From: Nonomuraea angiospora
Lineage (GTDB): Bacteria > Actinomycetota > Actinomycetes > Streptosporangiales > Streptosporangiaceae
Assembly: GCF_014873145.1 (NCBI RefSeq)
Contig: NZ_JADBEK010000001.1
Location: 11,160,001-11,224,000, forward strand
DNA: 64,000 bases
Direction: 5' to 3'
The notes beneath the pieces were generated by a model. The model ran no database searches. It was not told the origin of the DNA and saw only the letters and a program-made list of their open reading frames with translations. Of this stretch, positions 47,803 through 56,759 are shown piece after piece. Within the stretch, counting starts at the first letter, position 1; the number at the start of each line of letters is the position of its first letter. The position numbers and the translations under genes were made by a program.

Positions 47803-49407
47803 GTGGTTGAGATATCGGCAGACGCGCTCGTCGTCGGCGGCGGGCTGGGCGGCGTCGCCGCCGCGCTGGCCCTGCTGCGGGCCGGGCGATCGGTGGTGCT
47901 CACCGAGGAGTACGACTGGCTGGGCGGCCAGCTCACCAGCCAGGCGGTGCCGCCGGACGAGCACACCTGGGTGGAGCGGTTCGGCGTCACGGCGAGCTAC
48001 CGCGCGCTGCGCGACGGCATCCGGCGCTACTACCGCGACCATTACCCGCTGACCGAGCGGGCGCGGGCGTGGCCGGAGCTGAACCCGGGCGCCGGGCACG
48101 TCAGCAAGTTGTGCCACGAGCCCAGGGTCGCGGTCGCGGTCATCGAGGCCATGCTGGCCCCGTACCGGGGGTCGGGCAGGCTGCGCGTGCTGCAGCCGTA
48201 CCGGCCGGTCGGGGCCGAGGTGGACGGCGATCGCGTCACGGCCGTGCGGCTCGCGCACCGCGACGGGGGCGAGGAGATCACCGCGGTGGCGCCGTACGTG
48301 CTGGACGCCACCGAGACCGGCGAGCTGCTGCCGCTGACCGGCACCGAGTACGTGACCGGCTTCGAGTCGCAGGCCGACACCGGCGAGCCGAGCGCCCCGG
48401 CGGCGGCGCAGCCGATGAACATGCAGGCCGTGTCCGTGTGCTTCGCGATCGACCACGTGGACGGCGACCACACCGTCGACAGGCCCGCCTCGTACGACTT
48501 CTGGCGCGCCTACCAGCCGCCCTTCTGGGGCGACCGGCTGCTGTCGTGGCGCTGCCCGAGCCCGCGGACGCTGGAGATCGTGGAGCGTTCCTTCACCCCG
48601 AACCCGGGTGACGACCCCCGCCTGGTGGCGGCCGACCAGCGGGTCAACCCGGGCGACGGCAACCTGTGGACGTTCCGCAGGATCGCCGCCCGCGACAACT
48701 TCCTGCCCGGCGCGTACGACAGCGACATCACGCTGGTCAACTGGCCGATGATCGACTACCTGGAGGGGCCGGTCATCGACGTGCCGGACGCCGACCGGCA
48801 CCTGGCGGCGGCCCGCGAGCTGTCGATGTCGGTGCTGTACTGGCTGCAGACCGAGGCCCCGCGCCACGACGGCGGCACCGGCTACCCGGGCCTGCGGCTG
48901 CGCGGCGACGTCACCGGCAGCGCCGACGGGCTCGCCCAGGCCCCCTACATCAGGGAGTCCCGGCGCGTCCGGGCCCTGACCACCGTCACCGAACAGGACC
49001 TGTCCGTGGCGGTACGCGGCGACAAGGGCGCCGTCTCCTATCACGACTCCGTGGGCGTGGGCATGTACCGCATCGACCTGCACCCCTCGACCGGCGGCGA
49101 CAACTACATCGACGTCGCCTGCTCCCCGTTCGAGATCCCTCTCGGGGCGCTGATCCCGCAGCGGATGAGCAACCTGCTGCCCGCCTGCAAGAACATCGGC
49201 ACCACCCACATCACCAACGGCGCCTACCGCCTGCACCCGGTGGAGTGGAACGTCGGCGAGGCGGCCGGCGCGCTCGCCGCCTTCTGCCTGGACCGCGCCA
49301 CCACGCCGCACGCCGTGCGCGCGGACGGCCGGCTCCTGGCCGACTACCAGCACCGGCTCGTCAGCGACGGCGTGGAACTGCGCTGGCCCGACGTCACCGG
49401 CTACTGA
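47803..49407 (+). CDS. FAD-dependent oxidoreductase (FAD_oxidored, PF12831-type)
   Basis: The 534-residue protein has the dinucleotide-binding motif DALVVGGGLGGVAAALALLR at the N-terminus and EEYDWLGGQLTSQAVPPDEH, typical of the FAD-dependent oxidoreductase family found in glycan- and sugar-use loci. The C-terminal part has TNGAYRLHPVEWNVGEAAGA, which closes the FAD site. No signal peptide is visible. The reaction is unknown; relatives are thought to oxidise carbohydrate hydroxyls. GAGGAGAGG precedes the GTG start. It lies between lacI and a sugar importer, so it should act on the imported compound in the cytoplasm. Confidence 0.82.
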   Translation: MVEISADALVVGGGLGGVAAALALLRAGRSVVLTEEYDWLGGQLTSQAVPPDEHTWVERFGVTASYRALRDGIRRYYRDHYPLTERARAWPELNPGAGHVSKLCHEPRVAVAVIEAMLAPYRGSGRLRVLQPYRPVGAEVDGDRVTAVRLAHRDGGEEITAVAPYVLDATETGELLPLTGTEYVTGFESQADTGEPSAPAAAQPMNMQAVSVCFAIDHVDGDHTVDRPASYDFWRAYQPPFWGDRLLSWRCPSPRTLEIVERSFTPNPGDDPRLVAADQRVNPGDGNLWTFRRIAARDNFLPGAYDSDITLVNWPMIDYLEGPVIDVPDADRHLAAARELSMSVLYWLQTEAPRHDGGTGYPGLRLRGDVTGSADGLAQAPYIRESRRVRALTTVTEQDLSVAVRGDKGAVSYHDSVGVGMYRIDLHPSTGGDNYIDVACSPFEIPLGALIPQRMSNLLPACKNIGTTHITNGAYRLHPVEWNVGEAAGALAAFCLDRATTPHAVRADGRLLADYQHRLVSDGVELRWPDVTGY

Positions 49408-49425
49408 CGCCAGAAGGAGTACCCC

Positions 49426-50679
49426 ATGAAAGCACCCCTGGCAGCCCTCGCGCTGGCCGCCCTCCTGACGGTCACCGCCTGCGGCGGCGGTGAGGCGCCG
49501 GCCGCGAAGGGCCCGCAGCCGCTGCGCATGTCGATCTGGACCTCCAACGAGGCCCACCTGAAGCTGTTCAAGGAGATCGCCGCCGAATACCGCAAGTTCC
49601 ACCCGCAGGTCGGCGAGATCACCTTCGACCCGATCCCGTTCGAGAACTACACCACCACGCTGACCACGCAGATCGCCGGCGGCAACGCCCCCGACCTGGC
49701 CTGGATCCTCGAGAACTCCGCCCCCGACTTCGTCGGCTCCGGCGCCCTCGTCCCGCTCAAGAGCAAGGTCGAGAACGCGGCCGAGCTGGTCCCCGCCGCC
49801 ACCCGGCTGTGGGAGCGCGACGGCGAGCTGTACGCCTACCCGTTCTCCACCTCGCCCTTCGGCGTCTTCGTCAACACCGACCTGGTCAAGGCCGCGGGCC
49901 AGAAGGCACCGCGCGAGCTGATCAAGGCCGGCCAGTGGGACTGGGAGCACGCCAACGAGATCAACAAGGCCGTGGCGGCGAAGGGCAAGAACGGCCTGAC
50001 CATCCTCAACTTCGACTACAAGGCCTGGGACAACCTCGCCACCGTCTGGCAGGGCTGGGGCGCCAAGGCGTGGAGCGACGACGGCGGCACGTGCCAGTTC
50101 AACGCGCCCGAGATGGTCGAAGCCATGACGTTCATGCACAAGGCGATCTTCACCGACAAGTCCATGCCGGGGCCGGGCACCGCCGTCGACTTCTTCTCCG
50201 GCGACACCGCGATGGCCGTCGCCCAGATCTCCCGCGCCGCCATGCTGAAGGACGCGACGTTCAAGTGGGACCTGGTGCCGCTGCCCGCCGGGCCCAAGGG
50301 CGAGTACGCGGTCATCGGCCAGGCCGGGATCGGCGTGCTGAAGAAGTCGCCGAGGGCCGAGCAGGCCGCCGACTTCCTCGCCTACTTCACCAACTCCGCC
50401 AACTCCGCCAAGCTCGCCGCGTACTTCCCGCCCGCGCGCACCTCCCTGCTGACCGCCGACACGATGGCCAAGACCAGCCCCATGCTGAACGGCGACCAGC
50501 TCCAGAAAGTGGTGATCGACGGCATCCAGAAGGGCGTGGTCAAGCCCAGCCACAAGGGGCAGGCCGAGCTCGCCCAGACCGCCAGGGCCGCACTCGACCC
50601 GCTGTGGAAGCCGGACGCCGACGTCAAGGCGGTGCTGGACGGCGTGTGCGCGAAGATCCAGCCGCTGCTGGGCGGATGA
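49426..50679 (+). CDS. Sugar ABC transporter substrate-binding lipoprotein
   Basis: The 417-residue family 1 binding protein has a short signal with lipobox (LTVTAC), then QPLRMSIWTSNEAHLKLFKE, GGNAPDLAWILENSAP, YAYPFSTSPFGVFVNTDLVK and a late GQAGIGVLKKSPRAEQAADF. AAGGAG sets the ATG. It follows the FAD oxidoreductase by 18 bases and precedes the permeases by one base, so all are in one operon. The ligand is unknown. Confidence 0.93.
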   Translation: MKAPLAALALAALLTVTACGGGEAPAAKGPQPLRMSIWTSNEAHLKLFKEIAAEYRKFHPQVGEITFDPIPFENYTTTLTTQIAGGNAPDLAWILENSAPDFVGSGALVPLKSKVENAAELVPAATRLWERDGELYAYPFSTSPFGVFVNTDLVKAAGQKAPRELIKAGQWDWEHANEINKAVAAKGKNGLTILNFDYKAWDNLATVWQGWGAKAWSDDGGTCQFNAPEMVEAMTFMHKAIFTDKSMPGPGTAVDFFSGDTAMAVAQISRAAMLKDATFKWDLVPLPAGPKGEYAVIGQAGIGVLKKSPRAEQAADFLAYFTNSANSAKLAAYFPPARTSLLTADTMAKTSPMLNGDQLQKVVIDGIQKGVVKPSHKGQAELAQTARAALDPLWKPDADVKAVLDGVCAKIQPLLGG

Positions 50680-50680
50680 C

Positions 50681-51622
50681 GTGGCGGTGACGGATCTCAG
50701 CAACCGGGTGGCCGAGCGCGCCGCCACCCGGCCCCGCCACTTCTGGACCATCCCCCGGCGCGACGCCCTCGTCGGTTACCTGCTCATCTCGCCGCAGCTC
50801 GCCGGAAGCGTGCTGTTCGTCCTGCTGCCGCTCGGCCTGGTCGTCTACTACAGCCTCCAGGAGTGGAACGTGCTGGCCGGCACGTTCGAGTTCGTCGGGG
50901 GCCAGAACTACGCCAAGCTGCTCGCCGACCCGAACATGGGGCAGGTGCTGACCAGCACCGCGCTCTTCTCGATCGGCCTGGTCGTGCTCAACCTGGCCCT
51001 CGCCCTCACCCTGGCGATCCTGCTCGACCAGCGGCTGCGCGGCACCACGTTCTTTCGCACGCTGTTCTTCTCGCCGGTGCTGGTGTCGCTGGTCGCCTGG
51101 ACCATCGTCTGGCAGTTCCTGCTCCAGCAGGACGGCGGCGTCAACGGCCTGCTCGGCGCGGCGGGCGTGGACGGCCCCAACTGGCTGCGCGGCGAGACCA
51201 CCGCCCTGCTGTCGGTCGTCGTCGTCCAGGTCGTCAAGAACGTGGGGCTCAACATGGTCCTGTTCCTGGCCGCGCTCCAAGGCGTGCCGCGCCAGCTGTA
51301 CGAGGCGGCGCAGCTCGACGGCGCCGGCGCCTGGACCCGGTTCCTGCGCATCACGGTGCCCCTGATCAGCCCGACGATCCTGCTCACCTCGATCATCACC
51401 GTGGTCGGGTCGCTGCAGGTGTTCGCCCAGATCGCCGTGCTCACCCAGGGCGGGCCCGGCATGTCCACCACCGTCCTCGTCTACTACCTGTACCAGCAGG
51501 CCTTCCAGTTCCGGCACCTCGGCTACGGCGCCACCCTGTCGGTCCTGCTGTTCCTGATCGTCGCGGCGCTGACGTTGCTGCAGTGGCGGCTGCGCCGGAA
51601 GTGGGTCTTCCATGAGTCGTAG
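50681..51622 (+). CDS. Sugar ABC transporter permease (MalF type)
   Basis: The 313-residue protein has six membrane segments (ALVGYLLISPQLAGSVLFVL in the first) and the coupling motif YEAAQLDGAGAWTRFLRITV. The GTG start is two bases after the binding-protein stop. Its 3' end overlaps the second permease by 11 bases. Confidence 0.92.
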   Translation: MAVTDLSNRVAERAATRPRHFWTIPRRDALVGYLLISPQLAGSVLFVLLPLGLVVYYSLQEWNVLAGTFEFVGGQNYAKLLADPNMGQVLTSTALFSIGLVVLNLALALTLAILLDQRLRGTTFFRTLFFSPVLVSLVAWTIVWQFLLQQDGGVNGLLGAAGVDGPNWLRGETTALLSVVVVQVVKNVGLNMVLFLAALQGVPRQLYEAAQLDGAGAWTRFLRITVPLISPTILLTSIITVVGSLQVFAQIAVLTQGGPGMSTTVLVYYLYQQAFQFRHLGYGATLSVLLFLIVAALTLLQWRLRRKWVFHES

Positions 51623-52442
51623 GGTCAAGCTCGCGTTGTACGCGCTGCTGTGCGTGTTGTGCGTGCCGTTCGTCTTCCCGACCTGGTGGATGGTCACCTC
51701 GTCGGTGAAGCCGATCAGCGACATCTTCGCCTTCCCGCCCGCGCTGGTGCCCTCCAGGTTCGACTTCTCCACCTACAGCAGGGTCTTCGAGCTGCAGCCG
51801 TTCGGGCAGCAGTACCTCAACAGCCTCTACATCGCCGCGGTGGTGACCGTCGGCACGATGGCGGTGGCCGCGATGGCCGGCTACGCCTTCGCCCGCATCC
51901 GCTTCCCCGGCCAGAACGTGCTCTTCCTGGTCGTGCTCGTCGGCCTGCTGATCCCCAGCGAGGTGACGATCGTCCCGCTGTTCCAGATGTTCCACGCGGC
52001 GGGGATGACCGACACGCACTGGCCGCTGATCCTGGTGCCGATCCTGGGCGCGCCCAGCGTGCTGGCGACGTTCATCATGCGGCAGTTCTTCATCACGCTG
52101 CCGGACGAGCTGGAGGAGGCCGCCAGGGTCGACGGGCTCGGCCGCTTCGGCACCTTCTACCGGGTGGTGCTGCCGCTGGCCAGGCCGGCGCTCGGAGCCG
52201 TCGCCATCTTCACGTTCCTGCACTCCTGGAACCTCTATCTCGAACCCATCGTGTTCCTGTCGACCCCGTCGAAGTTCACCCTGCCGCAGGCGCTCACCCA
52301 GTTCGTCGACGCCTACGGCTCGCCCCTGTGGAACGTGCAGCTGTCCGCCGCCACGATGACCGCCCTGCCCATCCTGGTCGTCTTCGTGCTGGCCCAGCGG
52401 CAGTTCATCGAGGGGCTCGCGCACACCGGTCTGAAAGGCTGA
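51612..52442 (+). CDS. Sugar ABC transporter permease (MalG type)
   Basis: The 276-residue protein has six membrane segments and the coupling motif LEEAARVDGLGRFGTFYRVV, and it ends QFIEGLAHTGLKG, the usual MalG-type tail. It overlaps the first permease and is followed after two bases by an exported enzyme gene. Neither permease has a cognate ATPase in the operon. Confidence 0.92.
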   Translation: MSRRVKLALYALLCVLCVPFVFPTWWMVTSSVKPISDIFAFPPALVPSRFDFSTYSRVFELQPFGQQYLNSLYIAAVVTVGTMAVAAMAGYAFARIRFPGQNVLFLVVLVGLLIPSEVTIVPLFQMFHAAGMTDTHWPLILVPILGAPSVLATFIMRQFFITLPDELEEAARVDGLGRFGTFYRVVLPLARPALGAVAIFTFLHSWNLYLEPIVFLSTPSKFTLPQALTQFVDAYGSPLWNVQLSAATMTALPILVVFVLAQRQFIEGLAHTGLKG

Positions 52443-52444
52443 CC

Positions 52445-54304
52445 ATGCTCTCCCGCCGCACCCTCCTCCGCGCCGCCGCCCTGCTCCCGGCCGTCCCCGT
52501 GCTCGCGCCCGGCACCGCCTCCGCCGCCACCATCCCTTCCCTGCCGCCGGCCCTGGACCGCAGGTCGTTCGCCCCCCACGAGCAGCGCTTCGCGCCGTAC
52601 CTGGCCACCCTCGCGCCCATGGTCAACGACATGGACGCCGGCGGCTTCTTCGCCGGCGGCTGGTGGCGTACGCCGGCGGCGGCGTACAACGCGCGGGTGC
52701 AGGAGCACGTCTTCACGCTGGCCTGGTTCCACGCCAACGCCCGCCCGTGGAACCCGTACAAGGGGGACGCGAACCTGCTGGCCGCGCTCGACGCGGCCCT
52801 CGGCCACTACCTGTCGCTCCAGCACCCCGACGGCTCCTTCCCCGAGTACAGCCGCGACCAGCACGGCCTGGCCCCCACCGGGTTCGGCATCGGCTACCTG
52901 GCCAAGACCCTGCGCATCCTGCGCGAGTCCGGGGCGCTGCCCGCGCGGCAGGCGCAGCTCACCGCCGCGTTGCGGACGGCCATGACGTGGTTCCTGGACG
53001 GCGGCAACCGGGTCGTCTGGCAAGATCGCCTCACCTGGGCGAACCAGACCACCTCCGGCCTGGCAGGGGCCACGCACGCGCTTCAGCTCGACCCCGACCC
53101 CGCGCTCGCCGCCCGCCTGACCGAGGCGTTCGCCCGGCTTCCCGCGCTCGGCCAGAGCCCCGCCGGCTTCTTCTACGAGGAGGGCGGCCACGACATGAAC
53201 TACAACTTCGAGGTCATGCTCCCCGAGCTGGCCGACGCCTACCTCCACAGCCGGGACCCGCACCTGGTGGACCTGGCCCGCGCGTTCACCGGCTTCCTGT
53301 CCTACAACCTGCTGCGCGAGCCCGACGGCGCCGGCTACCTGGTCAACGTCGCCCCCTCCACCCGCACCAGCACCCGCTGGTACGACGAGGTCCGGCCCGA
53401 CCCCGACAGGACCGCGCTCAACTGGACGTTCACCCGCCAGGTGCCGCTGCTGTCGGCGTTCATGACCGCCCGCGAGGACCTGGCCGAGGCCCGCGCCGCC
53501 TGGGCGGCCTCCACCGAGCCGGTGACGCCGCTCGCCAAGCAGGACACCTCGCCCCGCATCCTCACCCACGCCCTGTACGGCGAGCGCTTCCCCAGCAGGC
53601 GGGAGCGCGCCGCCGCCATCGCGGACCTGCCCTACCTGCGCTCGGACGACTTCGCCGAGCTGCGCAGGGACGGCGCCCAGGACTTCCTGTACGTCCGCAA
53701 GCCCGGCCTGTACCTGGGCGGCTACTTCGGCACGCGCGCCTCCCGCAGCCGTACCGGCCTGACCTTCCTGTGGCACCCCGACGCCGGCACGATCATCTGC
53801 GGGCTCAACGACAACAACTACGCCTGCTGGTCCACCGTCTTCCCCGGCCAGGCGCCCGACTCCAACGGCTCCCTGCCCGCCACCTACTTCCACGGCGCCC
53901 CCGGCGGCCGGGAGTGGACCGGCGGCCGGGCCCCCGCGGCCCTCGGCATCCGCTACGGCAACGCGAACGTCACCACGGACGTCCTCGTCACCCGCCGGAC
54001 GATCCGGCGCACCGTGACGGCGAACGCCGCCGCCACCGAGCAGATCCCCTTCGTCCTCCACCCCACGGACGTGCTCACCTTCACCGACGGCACCCCGGCC
54101 GCGTTCGGCGGCACGACCACCGCCACCGCCGACGGCCTCGACCTCCGCCGCGGCCGCACCACGATCCGCCTGCGCTGGGGCACCCCCCTGCAGGCGACCC
54201 TGGCGGCCGGCACCGTGCGCTACTTCCGCGACGGCGCCCGCCGCTTCCACGCCCTCCGCATCCCTCACCAGGGCAGGTTCGAGCTCACGATCATCATGGG
54301 CTGA
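52445..54304 (+). CDS. Exported (alpha/alpha)-toroid enzyme, probably polysaccharide-active, family unknown
   Basis: The 619-residue protein starts MLSRRTLLRAAALLPAVPVL, a twin-arginine-type signal. The N-terminal 350 residues look like an alpha/alpha toroid (EHVFTLAWFHANARPWNPYK, AALGHYLSLQHPDGSFPEYS, EEGGHDMNYNFEVMLPELAD). The C-terminal 250 residues look like a beta-sandwich (GLTFLWHPDAGTIICGLNDN). Polysaccharide lyases and GH88/GH105-type enzymes share this build, but I do not recognise a signature. It is the last gene of the LacI/FAD oxidoreductase/importer operon, which suggests that it releases the imported compound outside the cell. Confidence 0.7.
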   Translation: MLSRRTLLRAAALLPAVPVLAPGTASAATIPSLPPALDRRSFAPHEQRFAPYLATLAPMVNDMDAGGFFAGGWWRTPAAAYNARVQEHVFTLAWFHANARPWNPYKGDANLLAALDAALGHYLSLQHPDGSFPEYSRDQHGLAPTGFGIGYLAKTLRILRESGALPARQAQLTAALRTAMTWFLDGGNRVVWQDRLTWANQTTSGLAGATHALQLDPDPALAARLTEAFARLPALGQSPAGFFYEEGGHDMNYNFEVMLPELADAYLHSRDPHLVDLARAFTGFLSYNLLREPDGAGYLVNVAPSTRTSTRWYDEVRPDPDRTALNWTFTRQVPLLSAFMTAREDLAEARAAWAASTEPVTPLAKQDTSPRILTHALYGERFPSRRERAAAIADLPYLRSDDFAELRRDGAQDFLYVRKPGLYLGGYFGTRASRSRTGLTFLWHPDAGTIICGLNDNNYACWSTVFPGQAPDSNGSLPATYFHGAPGGREWTGGRAPAALGIRYGNANVTTDVLVTRRTIRRTVTANAAATEQIPFVLHPTDVLTFTDGTPAAFGGTTTATADGLDLRRGRTTIRLRWGTPLQATLAAGTVRYFRDGARRFHALRIPHQGRFELTIIMG

Positions 54305-54319
54305 CGCCACCGACGGGCC

Positions 54320-54354
54320 CCACCCGGCGGCGCCGGTCCCCGGCCCGCGGGTGG
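54320..54354. terminator. Hairpin between convergent operons
   Basis: CCACCCG at 54320-54326 pairs with CGGGTGG at 54348-54354, and the loop holds a further GCCGG/CCGGC inner stem. It lies in the 63-bp gap between the convergent exported-enzyme gene and the WXG100-like gene and could terminate both. Confidence 0.6.
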
Positions 54355-54367
54355 TGAGCCGCCCCGG

Positions 54368-54610
54368 TCATGGGCTCGCCTCGTCCGCGTACCGGCTCAG
54401 GCGGCGCGCGGCCGTCTCCAGGTCGGCGGCGGCCGCCGCGCAGGCGGCGAGGTGAGCGGTCACCGACGCGTGCAGCCAAGACGGTGCCCCGCCGCCGGAC
54501 TCCAGCCCTGCCTCGATCGCGCGCAGGCGCTCGGCGCAGGCGGCGAGGGCGCGGGCGTCCGAACGCAGGACCTCGGCGTGGGCGATGATCGCGGCGATCT
54601 CGTCGGACAT
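54368..54610 (-). CDS. Small WXG100-like helical protein
   Basis: The 80-residue protein starts MSDEIAAIIAHAEVLRSDAR and contains PSWLHASVTAHLAACAAAAA and DLETAARRLSRYA. Two amphipathic helices around a Trp-containing turn resemble WXG100/ESX-type partners. Such proteins often pair with a large exported protein encoded next to them. It starts ten bases after the lipase-fusion stop and is the last gene of the P450/peroxidase operon. The assignment is by pattern only. Confidence 0.6.
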   Translation of the reverse strand: MSDEIAAIIAHAEVLRSDARALAACAERLRAIEAGLESGGGAPSWLHASVTAHLAACAAAAADLETAARRLSRYADEASP

Positions 54611-54620
54611 GGCTCCTCCG

Positions 54621-56759
54621 TCAGAGCGGCGGCACCGGGACGGCGGCGTCCCGGAGCGTCTGGCGGGTGGGGGCCGACAGGCACAGCAGCGGGCGGGCGC
54701 CGTCGAGCCCCAGCTCGCGGAGCCGGTCGGCCAGCGGGTGAGCCGACCCCGGCTCGACGACCAGCCGCAGCGACGGCGCCGCGTGCAGCCGGGCCCGCCC
54801 GCGGGTCCGTACGCAGGACCGCAGCACGGCACCGGCCTCGCCGGTGTAGCCGACCAGCCCGGGATCGCTCAGGGGCAGTCCCGGGCCGAGCCGCCCGCGC
54901 AGGGTGAGGATCTGGCCGGCGCCGACGTGGGCGGCCCGGGCGCCGAGCCGGAGCTCCAGGGGCGTCAGGTACGTCTCGCCGCCCCACAGCCGCGGGCCGA
55001 GGGCGCGAACGATCGTGGTGTCGACCGCGGAGCCGACGAGGAAGCTGCCGGAACGGCGCACGTCCGCCGCCCGCAGCAGGTCGGGCCAGACGGGACAACG
55101 AGGGCCTCGACGCGACGGGCCGGGCACGACGACGCCGACATGCAGCTCCCCGTATCCGCCCGCACTGGTGTGCCGGTTCGAGGCGGCGTGCACGGCGACC
55201 AGCGCACGGCCCGCCACCCGCACGGCGGGGCCGAGCCCCGTGCCCTCCAGCAGGCGGGCCGCCACCGCCGGGTGCGCGGTGAAGTACACCGTGAGCGCGC
55301 TGCCGTCGCGGCACCTGATCGGGAGTTCGGCGGTTCCCCCTGGACCGTCCACGGTGCGGGTGGGCACGGTCAGGAAGGGGAACTCCTCCGGGTCGGGCGG
55401 GCGGTCGAACAGCAGGTACGCCTGGGAACGCACGACCTGCCCCCGGAAGGGCGTGAGCCGCTCGTCGATGACCTCGCGAGCCTCGGGCAGATCGTCGGTG
55501 AGGTTGGCGAGGTAGTGCTCGATGCTGTGGCAGAGCGGGAACAGGTGGGTGGAATCGCCGTAATTGACCACGTACCAGTCGGGGTGCAGGTCGAAGCAGG
55601 TGCCGGCGCCCTGCCCGTCGAGGGTGGGGATGATGTCGTGCTGGTTGGTGACGCTGGCCACCCAGGTGCGCGGGTCGGCGGGGCGTTTGAAGTCGACGGG
55701 CGAGCCGACGGCGACGGCGTGGGTGACCGTGTGACGGGCGCAGAACTCGGGGTCCTGCGCCAGGTTCATGATCGCCGCCCCGCCCGCGCTGTGCCCGACG
55801 AGCGCCAGCTCGGCGCCCGGAGGCGGCCCGTAGTCGGCGACGGCCTCGGCCAGGGCGCGGCTGTAGGGGCTGCTCGCCAGGACGGCGCTGCTGAACGCGC
55901 CGAGCAGGTCCTGGGGCGACTGGCCGTCGGGACGTCCCACCCGCATGCCCGGCGCCTGAAGGACGTGGCGGATCACACCGTCGGGTCCTTCGACGCTCTG
56001 GATGAGGGCCCGCCCGGTGGTGCCGATCGTGCTGATGTTGCCCAGGAAGCCGAGCAGCGACCCCCGCGAGCACAGCCGGGCCGACTCGGCCGCGCTCAGC
56101 TCGATCCGGCGCGCGGCGCCTTCCCCGGTGTCGAGGACGGCGATGGCCCGGTTGCTCATGCCGGTGATCGGATCGGCGGTGGCGAAGCCCTTTCCCGTGG
56201 CGATGAGCCAGGCGGCGGCGTCGTTGAGCGGGTTCTCGTCCAGCAGCGCGCGCAGCGCGAGCACCTCGCCGAAGACCGGGGCGAGCTGGCTGAGCGCGCG
56301 CACCGCGCCACGGTCCTTGAGCAGGGCGCGCAGGGCCCGGACGGCCTCCAGGTCGCGGTCGGCGGCGGCCGCGTCGATGAGCCGGGCGAGCATGGGGTCG
56401 TCGGTCAGCTCGGGGTGCGCGAGCGCCACGGCTGCCACGCGCAGGCGCAGCGACGTGGCCAGCACGCGTACGGCCAGGCTCTCGGCCCCCAGCATGGCGC
56501 CGGCCTTGGCGGCCACGCCGGCCAGCCGGCCGCCGGTGAACGCGCACCCGAGGCCCTGACCGTTCGTCGTGGCCCGTAGCAGCGCGCGGTAGGCGGGCCG
56601 GGCCGCCGAGGGCGCGTGCGGCAGGGCGCGCAGCAGCGCGTCGTCGGTGAGCGCGGCCGTGGCGTGCGCCGCCGCGCCCTGGATCGTGAGCGCGATGTCC
56701 ACCAGCTCGCGGGCCGCGGCGCGCAGCGGCCCGGCGGCCGGGTCCTTGTCCCCGGTCAT
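54621..56759 (-). CDS. Lipase-type hydrolase fused to an acetoacetate-decarboxylase-like domain
   Basis: The protein has 712 residues. The first 200 are helical and alanine-rich. The middle has a lipase elbow in LALVGHSAGGAAIMNLAQ (Ser324) with a later Asp (NQHDIIPTLDG) and His (GDSTHLFPLCHSIEHYL), as in class 3-like lipases. From about residue 450 the sequence follows the acetoacetate-decarboxylase fold: NRHTSAGGYGELHVGVVVPG, SFLVGSAVDTTIVRALGPRL followed by WGGETYL, and PLADRLRELGL. The catalytic Lys of true decarboxylases (in the WGxPK position) is replaced, so this domain may not decarboxylate. The ATG overlaps the peroxidase stop as ATGA. I infer that it releases or processes an acyl substrate for the operon. 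Confidence 0.7.
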   Translation of the reverse strand: MTGDKDPAAGPLRAAARELVDIALTIQGAAAHATAALTDDALLRALPHAPSAARPAYRALLRATTNGQGLGCAFTGGRLAGVAAKAGAMLGAESLAVRVLATSLRLRVAAVALAHPELTDDPMLARLIDAAAADRDLEAVRALRALLKDRGAVRALSQLAPVFGEVLALRALLDENPLNDAAAWLIATGKGFATADPITGMSNRAIAVLDTGEGAARRIELSAAESARLCSRGSLLGFLGNISTIGTTGRALIQSVEGPDGVIRHVLQAPGMRVGRPDGQSPQDLLGAFSSAVLASSPYSRALAEAVADYGPPPGAELALVGHSAGGAAIMNLAQDPEFCARHTVTHAVAVGSPVDFKRPADPRTWVASVTNQHDIIPTLDGQGAGTCFDLHPDWYVVNYGDSTHLFPLCHSIEHYLANLTDDLPEAREVIDERLTPFRGQVVRSQAYLLFDRPPDPEEFPFLTVPTRTVDGPGGTAELPIRCRDGSALTVYFTAHPAVAARLLEGTGLGPAVRVAGRALVAVHAASNRHTSAGGYGELHVGVVVPGPSRRGPRCPVWPDLLRAADVRRSGSFLVGSAVDTTIVRALGPRLWGGETYLTPLELRLGARAAHVGAGQILTLRGRLGPGLPLSDPGLVGYTGEAGAVLRSCVRTRGRARLHAAPSLRLVVEPGSAHPLADRLRELGLDGARPLLCLSAPTRQTLRDAAVPVPPL

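Noticed and set aside
47404..50751. Minus-strand open frame of 1115 codons under the FAD oxidoreductase and binding-protein genes
   Set aside because: It is the shadow of two well-recognised plus-strand genes; the translation has no protein-like pattern.
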